Source of the DNA: Mytilus edulis
Lineage: Eukaryota; Mollusca; Bivalvia; Mytilida; Mytilidae
Assembly (NCBI RefSeq): GCF_963676685.1
Contig: NC_092344.1
Location: 48,196,830 to 48,260,829 of the forward strand
Length of the DNA: 64,000 bases
Direction: 5' to 3'
Position numbers and translations under genes: made by a program. Of this stretch, positions 35,692 to 46,010 are shown piece after piece (the stretch's first letter is position 1; each line of letters starts with the position of its first letter). Below the pieces are notes generated by a model, which worked only from the letters and a program-made list of their open reading frames with translations, was not told the DNA's origin and did not search any database.

Positions 35692-36300
35692 ATTTCTTGA
35701 GGTTTTGTTGAACTGGAAAACAAGAATAACAAATAAAGATAATGTTGTTTTTATCTTCGTATTAGTGATAAAGAAGAAAAACAAATCCAACTTACATTAT
35801 GTTTTTGCAGAGGTTTTGGCTCTTCCTTTTAGTCCTTTTTGGTTTATAGCTCGCCTTTTTTGTAATAAGCATTGAATTTTCAAATATTTTGGCCTCGAGC
35901 ATTACTAAAGAGATATTGATTGTTGAAAAGGGCATCAGTTGCAAAAAAATGGTACCTTTTATGTTATTAAACATACAGAGACAAATAAGCGTCAACTTAT
36001 ATTTAGGTTGCATTTCAGGTCTAAACAGGTAAAATTAATTGAAGCATCTGAGATCACCTTTGGCTTTGGTTGCGAGTTTGTAAAACTATAAAATTACGAT
36101 TATCGTGCAAATCATAAAAGAAAATCACTTTATCATGTTTATAAACTATAACGTAAATTCAATTTGGAAATAAATATCAAATCAAATTTTTATCTTCTGC
36201 ATCTGAAGTGAATGGACTTAATTGTAAATTAAAACAAAGAATTGACAATTGCCAATCTGATAGAATGTCCCTTCGTAATAAAAACGTATAGAATTACATA

Positions 36301-36400
36301 CTTACAATTTTCAACAGACTTAGTTGCTACTGAGAACTGGAAACTGTTAAATGATATATTATCTAAATGCACACCTTCGTGATTTATACATCATATATAT
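36301..36400 (-). promoter_or_regulatory. Exon 1, donor and TATA element of the 35.5 kb peptide gene
   Basis: Minus-strand TATAAATC (complement of 36,381-36,388) precedes the conserved CATTTAGATAATATATC... exon 1 sequence and the donor GTAAGTATG (GT at 36,304-36,305). The first intron is about 590 bp and free of inserted elements, probably the ancestral size. Confidence 0.55.
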
Positions 36401-38040
36401 ATATAGTGCGTATATCATATTGGCTTATTTCCGTGAACTTTCTTAATTTTTTTTCTTGATAAATACATGTATCGAATAAATATTGTTCGTTATAACGGAT
36501 TCTAATATACCTTGTTTAACATTGAACTTGATTAAGCAAGGTCAGTGATAGGAAACACGAAGATGTATTATATATTTCTTACCAAAAAAAAATAACTTTA
36601 AGTTAACACAATTCATGGCCACCTCTTCTGCAATTGATATTGTTTTCATAATAGAAATGTTGATGATTTCAAGCATCTGTCATGATAGTTTCTTATTGTC
36701 ATTATTTATTTTTGTATTGTGTTCATGCTTCGACCATTCTTTTCAAGTTTCCACAATGAAGACAAATGCGTAGGGTTGGCCTTATTTCGTCGTCTTCTTT
36801 CGAATGATTAGTATATAAAAGAAAGGCTAAGGCCATAAACGGGCATCAGATGATTGCATATTTCGTTTTTAATTATTTGTTTATTTACAGTTCTGTTTTT
36901 TTTTTCTTTCAAATAAAGATTGTGAACGCTGTCGGTCACTATGAACACGATGATTTATAAAATCTATTGAAATCGTAAACACAGTTGTTGTATCTTTCTC
37001 ATTTGAAACGCAATTAAAACTAACGCTAGATAGGTCTGTTGCAGAGATATCAAAATGGAATAGTATGACATAACAATTTGAAGGGACGTGTCTTCTGTCA
37101 ATCTAAATGTGACATAAAGATTGGAATATTTGATTGAGCTAGGAAAAGGTAGGAAAAACAATTTAATGCATTTGAACAGATAAAAAAATAAGACCACCCA
37201 TAGATCGGAGGTTTATGTTGTCGATTATTCTGATTCCTAAATTGTGTTAGAGATATGTTGAAAAACTGATGTAATTCTGTTGAATTGATATCACAACACC
37301 TTGATCTTGACAAAAACCTATATGTATTCTATTCATTTTCTCGAAACATCCTTAAAGAATAGTTGCGTTTAATTCTCAAGTACAGGCATTTTCAGCTTGG
37401 TAATAGATATGGTCAACACCATATTTGGTTAATAGTAGAATGACTTATGTCCACTTTAATCCTGAGTTTTAAAAAGAGATGTCCTTATTTAAATGACTTT
37501 GTCTTTGTTAAATATGAAGGATGAAATACTTGCTACACTAATTATCAACCATTTTCTAATATAAATAAAATTGTGCAAATCCTGAATTATGGGATATATT
37601 TTCCAAATTCAAAGCTCCGATTTCATTTCCGGTTTTTAGAATATACTTGGTTTATATATGGTGCTTCTGTATTTTATTAGGTCTCTAGTTTGTTTGTATT
37701 CGGTTTGGATGGTTTGCGGCCTCGGGCATGACTGAAAAGATATTAACTATCAAACGTAGCATTTGGGGAAGTGCAACTAGTACCTTTACTGTTATAATAA
37801 ATGCATAATTGCAAATAATTTTTTTTTTTAATCTGCATTGCGATATATACAAATTCAATTACATGTTAGTCCCTATAAAAAAAAGTAAACGAAAACCAAA
37901 AACACACCCGTCATTAATTTAAAGTTACATTATATCATACTTGGTTTTTTTTTACAGAATATGTGAAGCTTATTACAGATATAGAGCGGAAATGCAAACA
38001 AAAGTGTACAAAGATGTTGATGTAATCGGGCCTTATGAGA
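36401..38040. repeat. Block B/P spacer, copy 2
   Basis: Near-identical to 48,690-50,320 and more distantly like 14,230-16,020. An open frame of about 70 codons at 37,098-37,313 is kept in the 49.4 kb copy but interrupted in the 15.2 kb copy and has no ATG, so it is not called. Nothing else recognised. Confidence 0.5.
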
Positions 38041-38259
38041 TTAAATATCATTTGCACCCATAACAACCTTTTGCAGAGGATGCACAATTTCTGTAACAAA
38101 CATTCTGGTCTGTTCTATCGTTTATATCTCTTCACCCGCTCTGACAGTCAGTGGACGTGTCTCACACATACACGGTTTGTCATGGTTCCAGGAACTACAG
38201 CAATGGGACACAACTACAAAATAGGAAATCAAAATGGATATTAGCATTTTGCGGGTCAT
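38041..38259 (-). pseudogene. Cysteine-rich peptide pseudogene, P-type (copy 2)
   Basis: Start M-T-R-K-M-L-I-S at 38259 and a signal-peptide-like segment (ILISYFVVVSHCC) are intact. After SSWNHDKPCMCE the frame shifts relative to the intact P-type gene at 4585 and stops at TAA. In the alternative frame the remainder has CQSG then TGA where the intact gene has a Gly codon followed by Cys, and later CYRNCASS. Both lesions are shared with the copy at 50,542, so they predate the duplication. Exon 1 donor near 39,815 reads GTTAGT. Confidence 0.7.
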
Positions 38260-40350
38260 GTTTCTTGTTTGATTAAACTGAAATTGAAACAAATAAATAT
38301 AAGTTTGCTTTAATGCACGGATTGAAACAATCTTCCAAAAACGTATTTTTTATTGCCATAGCAGTATATTCTCTCACTGTATCTATCTGCGTTCATCAAA
38401 GGAAAGACCCGATCAAAATGATCAAGCACACTTTGAGTACAACTATCTGGATGTTTTACTAGTTTATCTGTTAATCCATAAAACCATAAATACTTATTAT
38501 TTCAGCTTGACATTCCTTTTAATAATCTACAGTCTGATTATTTCCCAGCAGAACATTGTGAAGGATATTGTACAAATGCAAACCCAAAACAAACAAAAAC
38601 ATTGTAAGAACGAAAACAACAAAATAATCAATAAATTATTAGTTTTGGATAGGTCGTAAAAGAATTATTTGAAGTGTTTTCTGTAGTGCTTCTCTTTTTT
38701 TTCTTACCGTTTTTTAACACTACACCCGACATAAAATGCTTTTGCATTCCAGTGGTTGTCGTTGGTTTCTTTTTTTTTAAAGATATTTTGTTGCGTATGT
38801 GTTAAGCAGCAATACGACTTTTATAGGGTTTTATCTTATCAATCCTTTCATTTTTTTTTATTTTCATTTTTTTTTAGATCCAAAAGTTCCCAATTATCTT
38901 CAGTGTAGTAGTCCAAATAGATATTATGACTATGTCGGTCGTGATGGGCAATTTCAAATTAATGCTGTGACGATGTAATACTAATTAGGACTTACAAAAT
39001 GCTTTATCCATCGAATATGAAATTAACTAAAAAGTAAAATCACAAAAATACTGAACTCAGAGGAAAATCAATTCGGAAAGTCCATAATCACATGGCAAAA
39101 TCAAATAACAAAACGCATCAAAAACGAATGGACAAGATCTATCATATTCCTGACTTGGTACAGGCATTTTCAAATGTAGAAAATGTTGGATTAAACCTGG
39201 TTCTATAGCGCTAACCTTTTCACTTTAATGACAGTCTCATCAAATTCCGTTATATTTACATTGATGCGTTAACTAAACAGACACAATAAATAAAATAGTA
39301 AAAATATGGGTACATCAGTCAACATCGTATAACAATTTTAAAAGGGAACAATTTAACAGAACACAAAAATATCTATCTACAAACACATTCATTGATTTGT
39401 GAGTCTGACGTTAGAAAATTGTATACGTCACATAAATTTGTCGTTCAATGTGCATACAAACAATTTGAAAATTTACATAGGCAATGTTAGCATATAAATA
39501 ATACTAACGTAAATACTTAAAACAATTACCACCATTTTCAATAAGATCAAATGAGAAGTCTAAAGAAGTAAAACTATTTGCAGCATTCGAGATAGCCCTC
39601 GCTTTATGGGCGTAATCTAAAATCATAAATTAACCCTTTGTTTTTTTAATTGTAAAACATAAAAGAAAATTAACAGTTTAATTGTGAAGTAATGGCCTGT
39701 TCCAAATAAATTCTTAAATCAACTTAATATTCTTCTAAGGAAGGGGTATTTTAGACCAAGAAATTTCCCATGTCTAATTAGATAAAAGTTCCCTTGGTAA
39801 AAGGCTATTAGATTGCATATATACTAACAAGGTTGTCACTAAAAACAGCAAAAGTTAAATATGGTGTTATTTAAATGCGCGTTTGAATGTATTTTATGAC
39901 AGTGCGTAGATTATATTGGCTCAATCATTTTCTGAGAACCTTGAACTTTATACTTCTACGTTTTGATATTGTACATTTAAATGTATAGAAATATCCAATA
40001 CTAGTATATAACGGTTTCTATTTTCAAATGTATCTAAGCTTGTTGTAAAGCAAAGAAAATTATAGTAAATATCGAGTCATATATGGCTATTTCATGAACA
40101 AAATAGTGACCTGAAAATAAGAAACAAGGTTCAAGGTCACTTCCACGATTAGCAGTTAACACAGTTTCTTCAATACAAATATTGATAATTTTACATTGTG
40201 TAGTACAACTTTATTATTGTCTTCATACAGCATGTAACTGGTTGGCGAGAGGGCATAAATAAGGAACTACTTCGAACATTTAGAATATTTAAACAATGCC
40301 ATATACTTTTCAAGCTTGTATATTGCAACACTTTCACTTTATTTGCTTCG
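38260..40350. repeat. Block P/C flank, copy 2
   Basis: 38,280-39,000 matches 50,545-51,290. 39,030-39,250 is repeat family c (AAAATACTGAACTCAGAGG, CATATTCCTGACTTGGTACA), absent from the other copy, followed by unique sequence to 39,520. 39,520-40,350 is a truncated block C related to 51,340-52,180. No gene. Confidence 0.5.
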
Positions 40351-40379
40351 TTTCTGAATTTTAAACATGAATGTATATA

Positions 40380-41040
40380 TATTTAAATTCCCCCCGCCCT
40401 GCTCGTCCGAATTTAAACTATTTAATCACTTAATTCAATAGGCTATAAACAAAACAAACACAGATATAGGATTAGTTGCTCGCAGTAACATATTATTTTC
40501 TCTTGCGATACAATATTTTATTTTACTTTATTGTACATATTTCTTCGATTCAAACCACGGACATATAAATCAATGACATATAACATTGTTTCTCATTCGC
40601 ATCTTTTCTTTTTTATCGGTTAATACCTCCAACGCCTGTACGTATGTAATAAACATAGCAGCAACTGTCAATATACCAATGTGACCAACTTCAATTCGAC
40701 GCAACTGCGAGCACCTTCGATAATATTACATTTAAATGCCAAACTTTATATAGTACCATTAAACCCCACCCGTATTAACCACCAAAACTTTTTTCGTGCA
40801 TTATGCACCCGACATCAAACTCTATAAATAGTACATACTGTTGCAGAACTTGTTATACTAGTTCCCATCTATAAATAATTACCACTAATAGCAAACGGGT
40901 AAACCCCAATTTCAAACGAAATAAAATATGTTTAATCTCTAATTTCACTAGGCTATAAACAAAACAAACACATATATAGGATTAGTTAGGAAATGAAACA
41001 GTTCACGTTTGTGGCATTCTTTTAGACAGTTTTATCTACA
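40380..41040. repeat. Unique stretch with a 50-bp direct repeat
   Basis: AGGCTATAAACAAAACAAAC followed by ACA(G/T)ATATAGGATTAGTT occurs at 40,430-40,482 and 40,944-40,990, about 515 bp apart. The region is absent from the paralogous blocks. It could be the ends of a small element; no coding content. Confidence 0.45.
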
Positions 41041-41046
41041 GTAATG

Positions 41047-41726
41047 CTGGCGTCACACATTGGTGTATAGACCGGCGTGCTCCAGACGTACAGAGAAAAT
41101 TGACTAAGTCTGTATACGTTAGTTGCACGCCAGAGGAACGCTACGCAATCGATAAACGCGTGCTTCAAAAGTTTGAAGAACGTCGAAATGTAAAGGTATA
41201 CGCTTTGGGAACGTTATAACTCCAGTAATTTTTTTTGCAGCTTAAACATTTTCATCCAGCTCAAGCGTGTGTCAAGTTTTTACCTGTTCGTTACACGCAC
41301 TTAATGCATGCGCTTCAAGCGCGTTGAAAACGCTACAGATAAGTTTGAGACATATTTAGGGCACGTTGTATACGCTTCAAGATAGTTCGACCTTAACTAA
41401 AACGTATGCGGGTGTGTTTGTAACAAACAACCCACAATTAAACGTCCTAGATACGTTGCGTCTCGAATACGTTCAAATAACTTTTTTTCTTTCGTAGCGT
41501 GCATAGACAAACGCCAACAATACGCCGACGTACGTTACTTGAATGCCCGATAAACGCTTAGGTACCCTTTTCGTACGCCCAATACTCGCTTAAAGCTAGT
41601 TGTGCACACGATACAGATATGACTGACAGGTTAAATGCATCCAAAATTTCTAGCATATTTGCAGCGTACATGATTTCTCTCCACAACCGGCGTACGTCGC
41701 AGCTATACGCTGATGTATGACACCGG
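41047..41726. mobile_element. CpG-rich inverted-repeat element (680 bp)
   Basis: Ends carry a 24-bp imperfect inverted repeat (CTGGCGTCACACATTGG... at 41,047; complement of CCGGTGTCATACATCAG... at 41,726). The interior is unusually rich in CG and ACGT motifs (TACGTTAGTTG, CGTACGTTACTT, GCGTACGTCGC) compared with its surroundings. No target duplication is clear and there is no frame. Likely a non-autonomous DNA transposon; not a promoter CpG island, as no gene starts here. Confidence 0.5.
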
Positions 41727-41756
41727 AAATAGTTTAAAGCTATTTCAATGTGTTAA

Positions 41757-43178
41757 AAAAAGGGACGAAAGATACCAAAGGGACAGTCAAACTCATAAAT
41801 CTAAAACAAACTGACAACGCCATGGCTAAAAATAAAAAAGACAAACAGAAAAACAATAGTACACACGACACAACATAGAAAACTAAAGAATAAACAACAC
41901 GAACCCCACCAAAAACTAGGGGTGATCTCAGGTGCTCCGGAAGGGTAAGCAGATCCTGCTCCACATGTGGCACCCGTCGTGTTGCTTAAGTGATTACAAA
42001 TCCGGTAAATAGTCTAATTCGGTAGGTCATATTCATGAAAGGGAAGGGGATTGTAGTTACGACGTAAGGAACATATCCGATATCATTTGTGAAACGGTTA
42101 TTCCATAACGGTCAACCAACTCGTGATGGCGTCCGTAAAATTTACGAAGGGATGATTTCAACTTCACCATTTGGAACTCTTGGTTTAATAGCTTCCTTGT
42201 GAGCAGCAAACCCCTATCAAGAAAATCATGATAGGAAATGCAAGCACGGGAATATCGTATCAATTGGGAGATATATACCCCGTATGCAGGTGCTGCTGGA
42301 ATGTTGCTACTTAGAAATGGAAAGTTCACAATTGGAAAGCTGAAATCATCTCTTTTGTCGTAAAGTTTTGTTTTCAACCGACCCTCATTGTCAATTTCTA
42401 GATGTAAGTCAAGATATGAAGCCGACTTAACTGTATCTGTAGTATCCTTTATCTCTAGTTCGATTGGATAGATGCGTTCCACATAGTCACCAAATTTTGA
42501 ATTGTTTAGTGAAAGAACATCATCTATATAGCGGAAAGTAGACTTAAAGGATATTGCTAACTTCTTATCTTTCTTTCTAAGAAGTTCCTGCATGAAGTCA
42601 GCCTCATAATAATAAAGAAACAAGTCGGCGAGTAGAGGGGCACAGTTTGTTCCCATTGGAATGCCGACAGTCTGTTGAAAAACACGTCCTCCGAACGTAA
42701 CAAATATGTTGTCAATCAAGAAATCAAGCATCTTGATAATATCAGTTTCAGAGAATTTTTTGTATGAATCAGAGTGATTCTTTACAAAGTAGGATTTATC
42801 CCTCCCTAAGACAAGATACTTGTATCTACGTTGGCCATTCTTTTTTATGAAGCAAAGTAATATCAACTCTTTCAATTTGTCTTTTAGTTTGGAATGTGGA
42901 ATACTTGTGTACAGGGTAGAAAAGTCAAATGTTTTAATACTGTTACAAGATGAAAGAGAGTTAGATTGTATGTACTCTAAAAGATCTTTTGAATTTTTAA
43001 GTATCCACATCTGATTCACGCCACCTCTAGAATAGGCAGTTTCACAATAACTTTGAAGCCCGTCTTTGATTGCTGATAAAATAGATGTTAATAATTTAGA
43101 AAGAGGTTTCGTGGAGCACTTGTTAAGGTTAAGTGGCAAGTTGTTTAATTTAGCAATACAAATATTATGATATGTGTG
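41757..43178 (-). mobile_element. Penelope-like retroelement, 5'-truncated
   Basis: The element reads right to left: RT frame (43,178-42,057), then a 3' untranslated region (42,056-41,757) ending CTTTCGTCCC. The right end is cut where block A copy 2 begins. Three other 3' fragments of the same family lie at 6.1, 30.0 and 45.8 kb, all sharing the left boundary and differing in the right boundary. Confidence 0.8.
42057..43178 (-). CDS. Reverse transcriptase of a Penelope-like element (partial, about 373 aa)
   Basis: One uninterrupted frame with the RT palm motifs in order: A, FDFSTLYTSIPH (about residue 84); B, GIPMGTNCAPLLADL (about residue 174); C, FRYIDDV with the YIDD active site (about residue 216); then SYLDLHLEID. 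The LYTSIP and YIDD forms point to the Penelope/telomerase-related branch rather than LINE or LTR RTs. There is no ATG at the 5' end (the frame opens at the truncation), and the stop follows MFLTS with no GIY-YIG endonuclease domain after it. The absence of stops suggests a recent insertion or a coding unit still under selection elsewhere. The enzyme would copy element RNA into DNA at chromosome ends or nicks. Confidence 0.85.
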   Translation of the reverse strand, partial: HTYHNICIAKLNNLPLNLNKCSTKPLSKLLTSILSAIKDGLQSYCETAYSRGGVNQMWILKNSKDLLEYIQSNSLSSCNSIKTFDFSTLYTSIPHSKLKDKLKELILLCFIKKNGQRRYKYLVLGRDKSYFVKNHSDSYKKFSETDIIKMLDFLIDNIFVTFGGRVFQQTVGIPMGTNCAPLLADLFLYYYEADFMQELLRKKDKKLAISFKSTFRYIDDVLSLNNSKFGDYVERIYPIELEIKDTTDTVKSASYLDLHLEIDNEGRLKTKLYDKRDDFSFPIVNFPFLSSNIPAAPAYGVYISQLIRYSRACISYHDFLDRGLLLTRKLLNQEFQMVKLKSSLRKFYGRHHELVDRYGITVSQMISDMFLTS

Positions 43179-43394
43179 CAAATAATTCCAATATTATTTT
43201 GTGAACCTCACACAATTCCCTTCTTCAAAGTAAAAACAACTGCACACATGCATGTGCATTTAACAATTCTTTTTTTTCTTGATTATTTTAATGAATAATT
43301 GTAACATATTACCGACAAATCAACAAATTAAGTCAAACATCCATTTACCAGTAAACTATTTTGCATTTACATATCATCATGTTGTTTTTCTTAA

Positions 43395-43658
43395 TTATGT
43401 TGGTGATATATTTGAATTAGGCGTGATTGGATAATCAAAGCACCTGCTATAACACCTCCTTACAGTAGATACACATTTCCTGTGACAAACATGTTGGTCT
43501 AATTGGTGGTAAATATCTCTACATATGCTCCGACGGGTGATACAGGTGTCATCACAGTCACACATAGTACACGGTTTATCCTGGTTCCAGGAAAAACAAT
43601 CAAGGTACCTAACTACCAAACATGATATCAAAACGAACACCAATTGTTGACGGGCCAT
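43395..43658 (-). CDS. Secreted cysteine-rich peptide, A-type (87 aa)
   Basis: Predicted 87-residue secreted peptide, start at 43658 (M-A-R-Q-Q), eight bases longer in the signal region than its broken twin at 27,985. Signal peptide residues 1-20 (VFVLISCLVV core). Ten mature Cys at 21, 30, 33, 35, 39, 46, 58, 62, 69, 73. The second half is the canonical CHRKC-X6-CYSRC; the first half has CDDTC-X6-C but Tyr50 replaces the fourth helix cysteine, and Cys30/Cys33 are extra. This implies a shifted disulfide layout. A tail of 14 residues (FDYPITPNSNISPT) follows the last Cys. Acceptor TTTTGTCTAG-type with AG at 43,681-43,682; exon 1 ends at 44,261. Function unknown. Confidence 0.75.
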   Translation of the reverse strand: MARQQLVFVLISCLVVRYLDCFSWNQDKPCTMCDCDDTCITRRSICRDIYHQLDQHVCHRKCVSTVRRCYSRCFDYPITPNSNISPT

Positions 43659-44255
43659 GTCTCTGTGGGGTTTGATTTAACTAGACAAAAACAAATAAAT
43701 GTTGAGTCACTGTAATTCGCATATTGTCATTTAAAAGAAGACTATTACCAGATGTTCATGATATTTTGAAAAAAAAGAATCATTATTCTGCCTAACTATT
43801 TTTATGAAAGAACTATTCCAAGAACCGTCGAGTTTAATAAATTTTATAAATTTTGACGATTTTGCTGCAAAACATGAGAGGAGTTTCACCTGAATGGTAA
43901 AGTTGTTTTCCAAATCAAACAGTAAATGTGTTTCTTCTGCACTTGAAAGAACAGGTATTAAAGAAAAAGAAATTATCATGGCTAAAACAGAAAGAAAGTT
44001 TCTTGACAGAACGCTATTTAATTGCATCAGGGATCACCCTCGCTTTTGAAGCAAGTTCATTATACTATAAATGTATGATTTTCTTGCAAATGATCACAGA
44101 AAGTCACTTGAAAAACTATTACTTAATTATATTTTAGAATACTAGTACATATTAAATAAAATATCAAATCTACTGCATCTGAAGTAAATGGTATTTAAAA
44201 TTAAAACTAAAAATGATGTCATGTCCCTTCGTTAAAAAACATATCAAATTTCATA

Positions 44256-44345
44256 CTTACAAGTTTCAATTAACTAAGTTGTCAATAGCAAAAGAAAAAG
44301 TGATATATGTCGTTACATAAATGCTCATCTATGTGTTTTATACAT
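44256..44345 (-). promoter_or_regulatory. Exon 1, donor and TATA element of the 43.4 kb peptide gene
   Basis: TATAAAAC on the minus strand (complement of 44,335-44,342) lies about 75 bases before the donor GTAAGTATGA (GT at 44,259-44,260). This gives a short exon 1 of roughly 45 bases if transcription starts about 30 bases after TATA. Confidence 0.55.
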
Positions 44346-45799
44346 GCCAGCGCGAAGATAATATAGGCTTATTCTCTAGAAATACAATGTACCCTGAACT
44401 TGAGCTTTAATGATTTTTGATTGTTAATTTTTACATTTACATGTATGATTAAATTGTTTTATTTAAATGGTTCATACTTCCTAATGTATCTTGCTCAAAT
44501 GTGTACTTGATTAATCAAAGTTTATAATAGGGAACACGCAGTCTCCGTCTTTATCCTTAAAAACATGGATTTTAAAATTGGTAGCAAGGTACACGTCCTC
44601 CTCAATGGACTTGCGGTTAACACTGTTTCTTTAATAAAAATATTGATAACAAAGCATTTTGCAGTAAAAAGGAAAAACACTAAAATACTGAACACCGAAG
44701 AAAATTCAAAACAAAAAGACCCTACTCAAATGACGTAATCAGAAATTCAAACACATCAAAAGAATGGATAACAAGTGTCACATTCCTGACTTGGTACAAG
44801 CAAATTCCTATGTAAAAAATGGTGGATTAAACCGACTTTTTAAGAAGCTGGACCTTTTACTGGTATGAAATTCCGAAAAAATTCCACAAAACACACATAA
44901 AAGGTATAAATGTCAACAATAGGGGTAGAACCGTCAACATCGTGTTATCATCTTAATCACTTAAAAAATATGTGTCAACAAAGAATAAAAAAGCATAAAG
45001 ACAAAGCACATCAGCAAAAATTAAAGACAAAAGTAGAAAAAAGAATTACCATCACACAATATTACAATGAAGGGATAAGAGGCAAAATTGTTTATTGCCT
45101 CAATATTTTTTCGTTTATTATTTACATATCGACCATTAATCGAACATAAAACATACAATTCATGACTGTATAATGAAGATACATGCGTTGGGAGACAACC
45201 GTTCTGACAGCCTTGCCTTATTTCTAATGTTTATAACTATGATGTACAATAGAAAAGCTCAAGTAATTGCTCTTTTTATATGTTTATTCAAAAGTTGTTC
45301 TACTAGCAAACACAACTATATAATGTAAACAATATTGATATCCTCAAAACGACGAAGCTTTTTATCTTTTAAATTCCTAAAAAGAGCATAGAAAATTACT
45401 AGGAAGCTTTTAAACAAGTGAACTAATTTTAAAGTTAAGTCATCCTTTCGAAAGTATTATAGACGCCAACAAGGGAGTTATTTGGCCGTTTTGGAATACA
45501 TTTCACACATATTTGTTCAAAGAACGTAACCACAGATATGTCATATGTTCCTCGATTGTACCAATGACACTAATTACCGAATGTGTACTGATCAACATAA
45601 CGTTTACCATTCGTGTAGTTATATCTGCGTTCCCATCCGGAGAGCATGCCATCACCAAAAGCTTTCTGGTGGGGTTTGTGTCAATAAGTCTTTAGTTTTG
45701 TAAGTAATGTTTAGTTGACTTGTATATCTTTTTTGTCGTCTTTCGGGGTTTTTTTTTGTCATTTCGTTAGTGGACTCGGTATCTGATGATTATGTTAGA
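44346..45799. other. Gene-free part of block A (copy 2)
   Basis: Colinear with 28,720-30,000. 44,690-44,850 is repeat family c. A 60-codon plus-strand frame near 45,513 has no recognisable content and is not kept in the other copy. Confidence 0.4.
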
Positions 45800-45805
45800 T
45801 ATAAA

Positions 45806-46010
45806 AGAGGAACGAAAGATACCAAAGGGACAGTCAAACATATAAATCGAAAATAAACTGACAACGCCATGGCTAAAAATGAAAAAGACATACTGACAAT
45901 CAATAGTACACATGACATAACATAGAAAACTAAAGAATAAACAACATCAACCCCACCAAAAACTACGGGTGATCTCAGGTGCTCCGGAAGGGTAAGCAGA
46001 TCCTGCTGCA
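45806..46010 (-). mobile_element. 5'-truncated Penelope-like 3' fragment (block A copy 2)
   Basis: Same insertion as 30,008-30,213, duplicated with block A: begins GAGGAACGAAAGATACC and ends before CACATATAAATG, with ATATAAA-type flanks preserved. Confidence 0.7.

Noticed and set aside
35692..35790. N-terminal extension of the 35.5 kb peptide (frame open to 35,790)
   Set aside because: It crosses a good splice acceptor (TTTTCCAG) conserved in all paralogues, and the conserved leader begins at M-A-R-Q.
37098..37313. 71-codon minus-strand frame conserved at 49,381-49,596
   Set aside because: It has no ATG, is conserved only because the blocks are recent duplicates, and the 15.2 kb copy is interrupted with mostly amino-acid-changing differences.
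38035..38244. 69-codon plus-strand frame (also at 50,315)
   Set aside because: Antisense shadow of the P-type pseudogene.
41740..41973. Conserved hydrophobic minus-strand frame, also at 6,051 and 45,790
   Set aside because: It lies in the 3' untranslated repeat of the Penelope-like element; similarity is repeat-derived and frames differ between copies.
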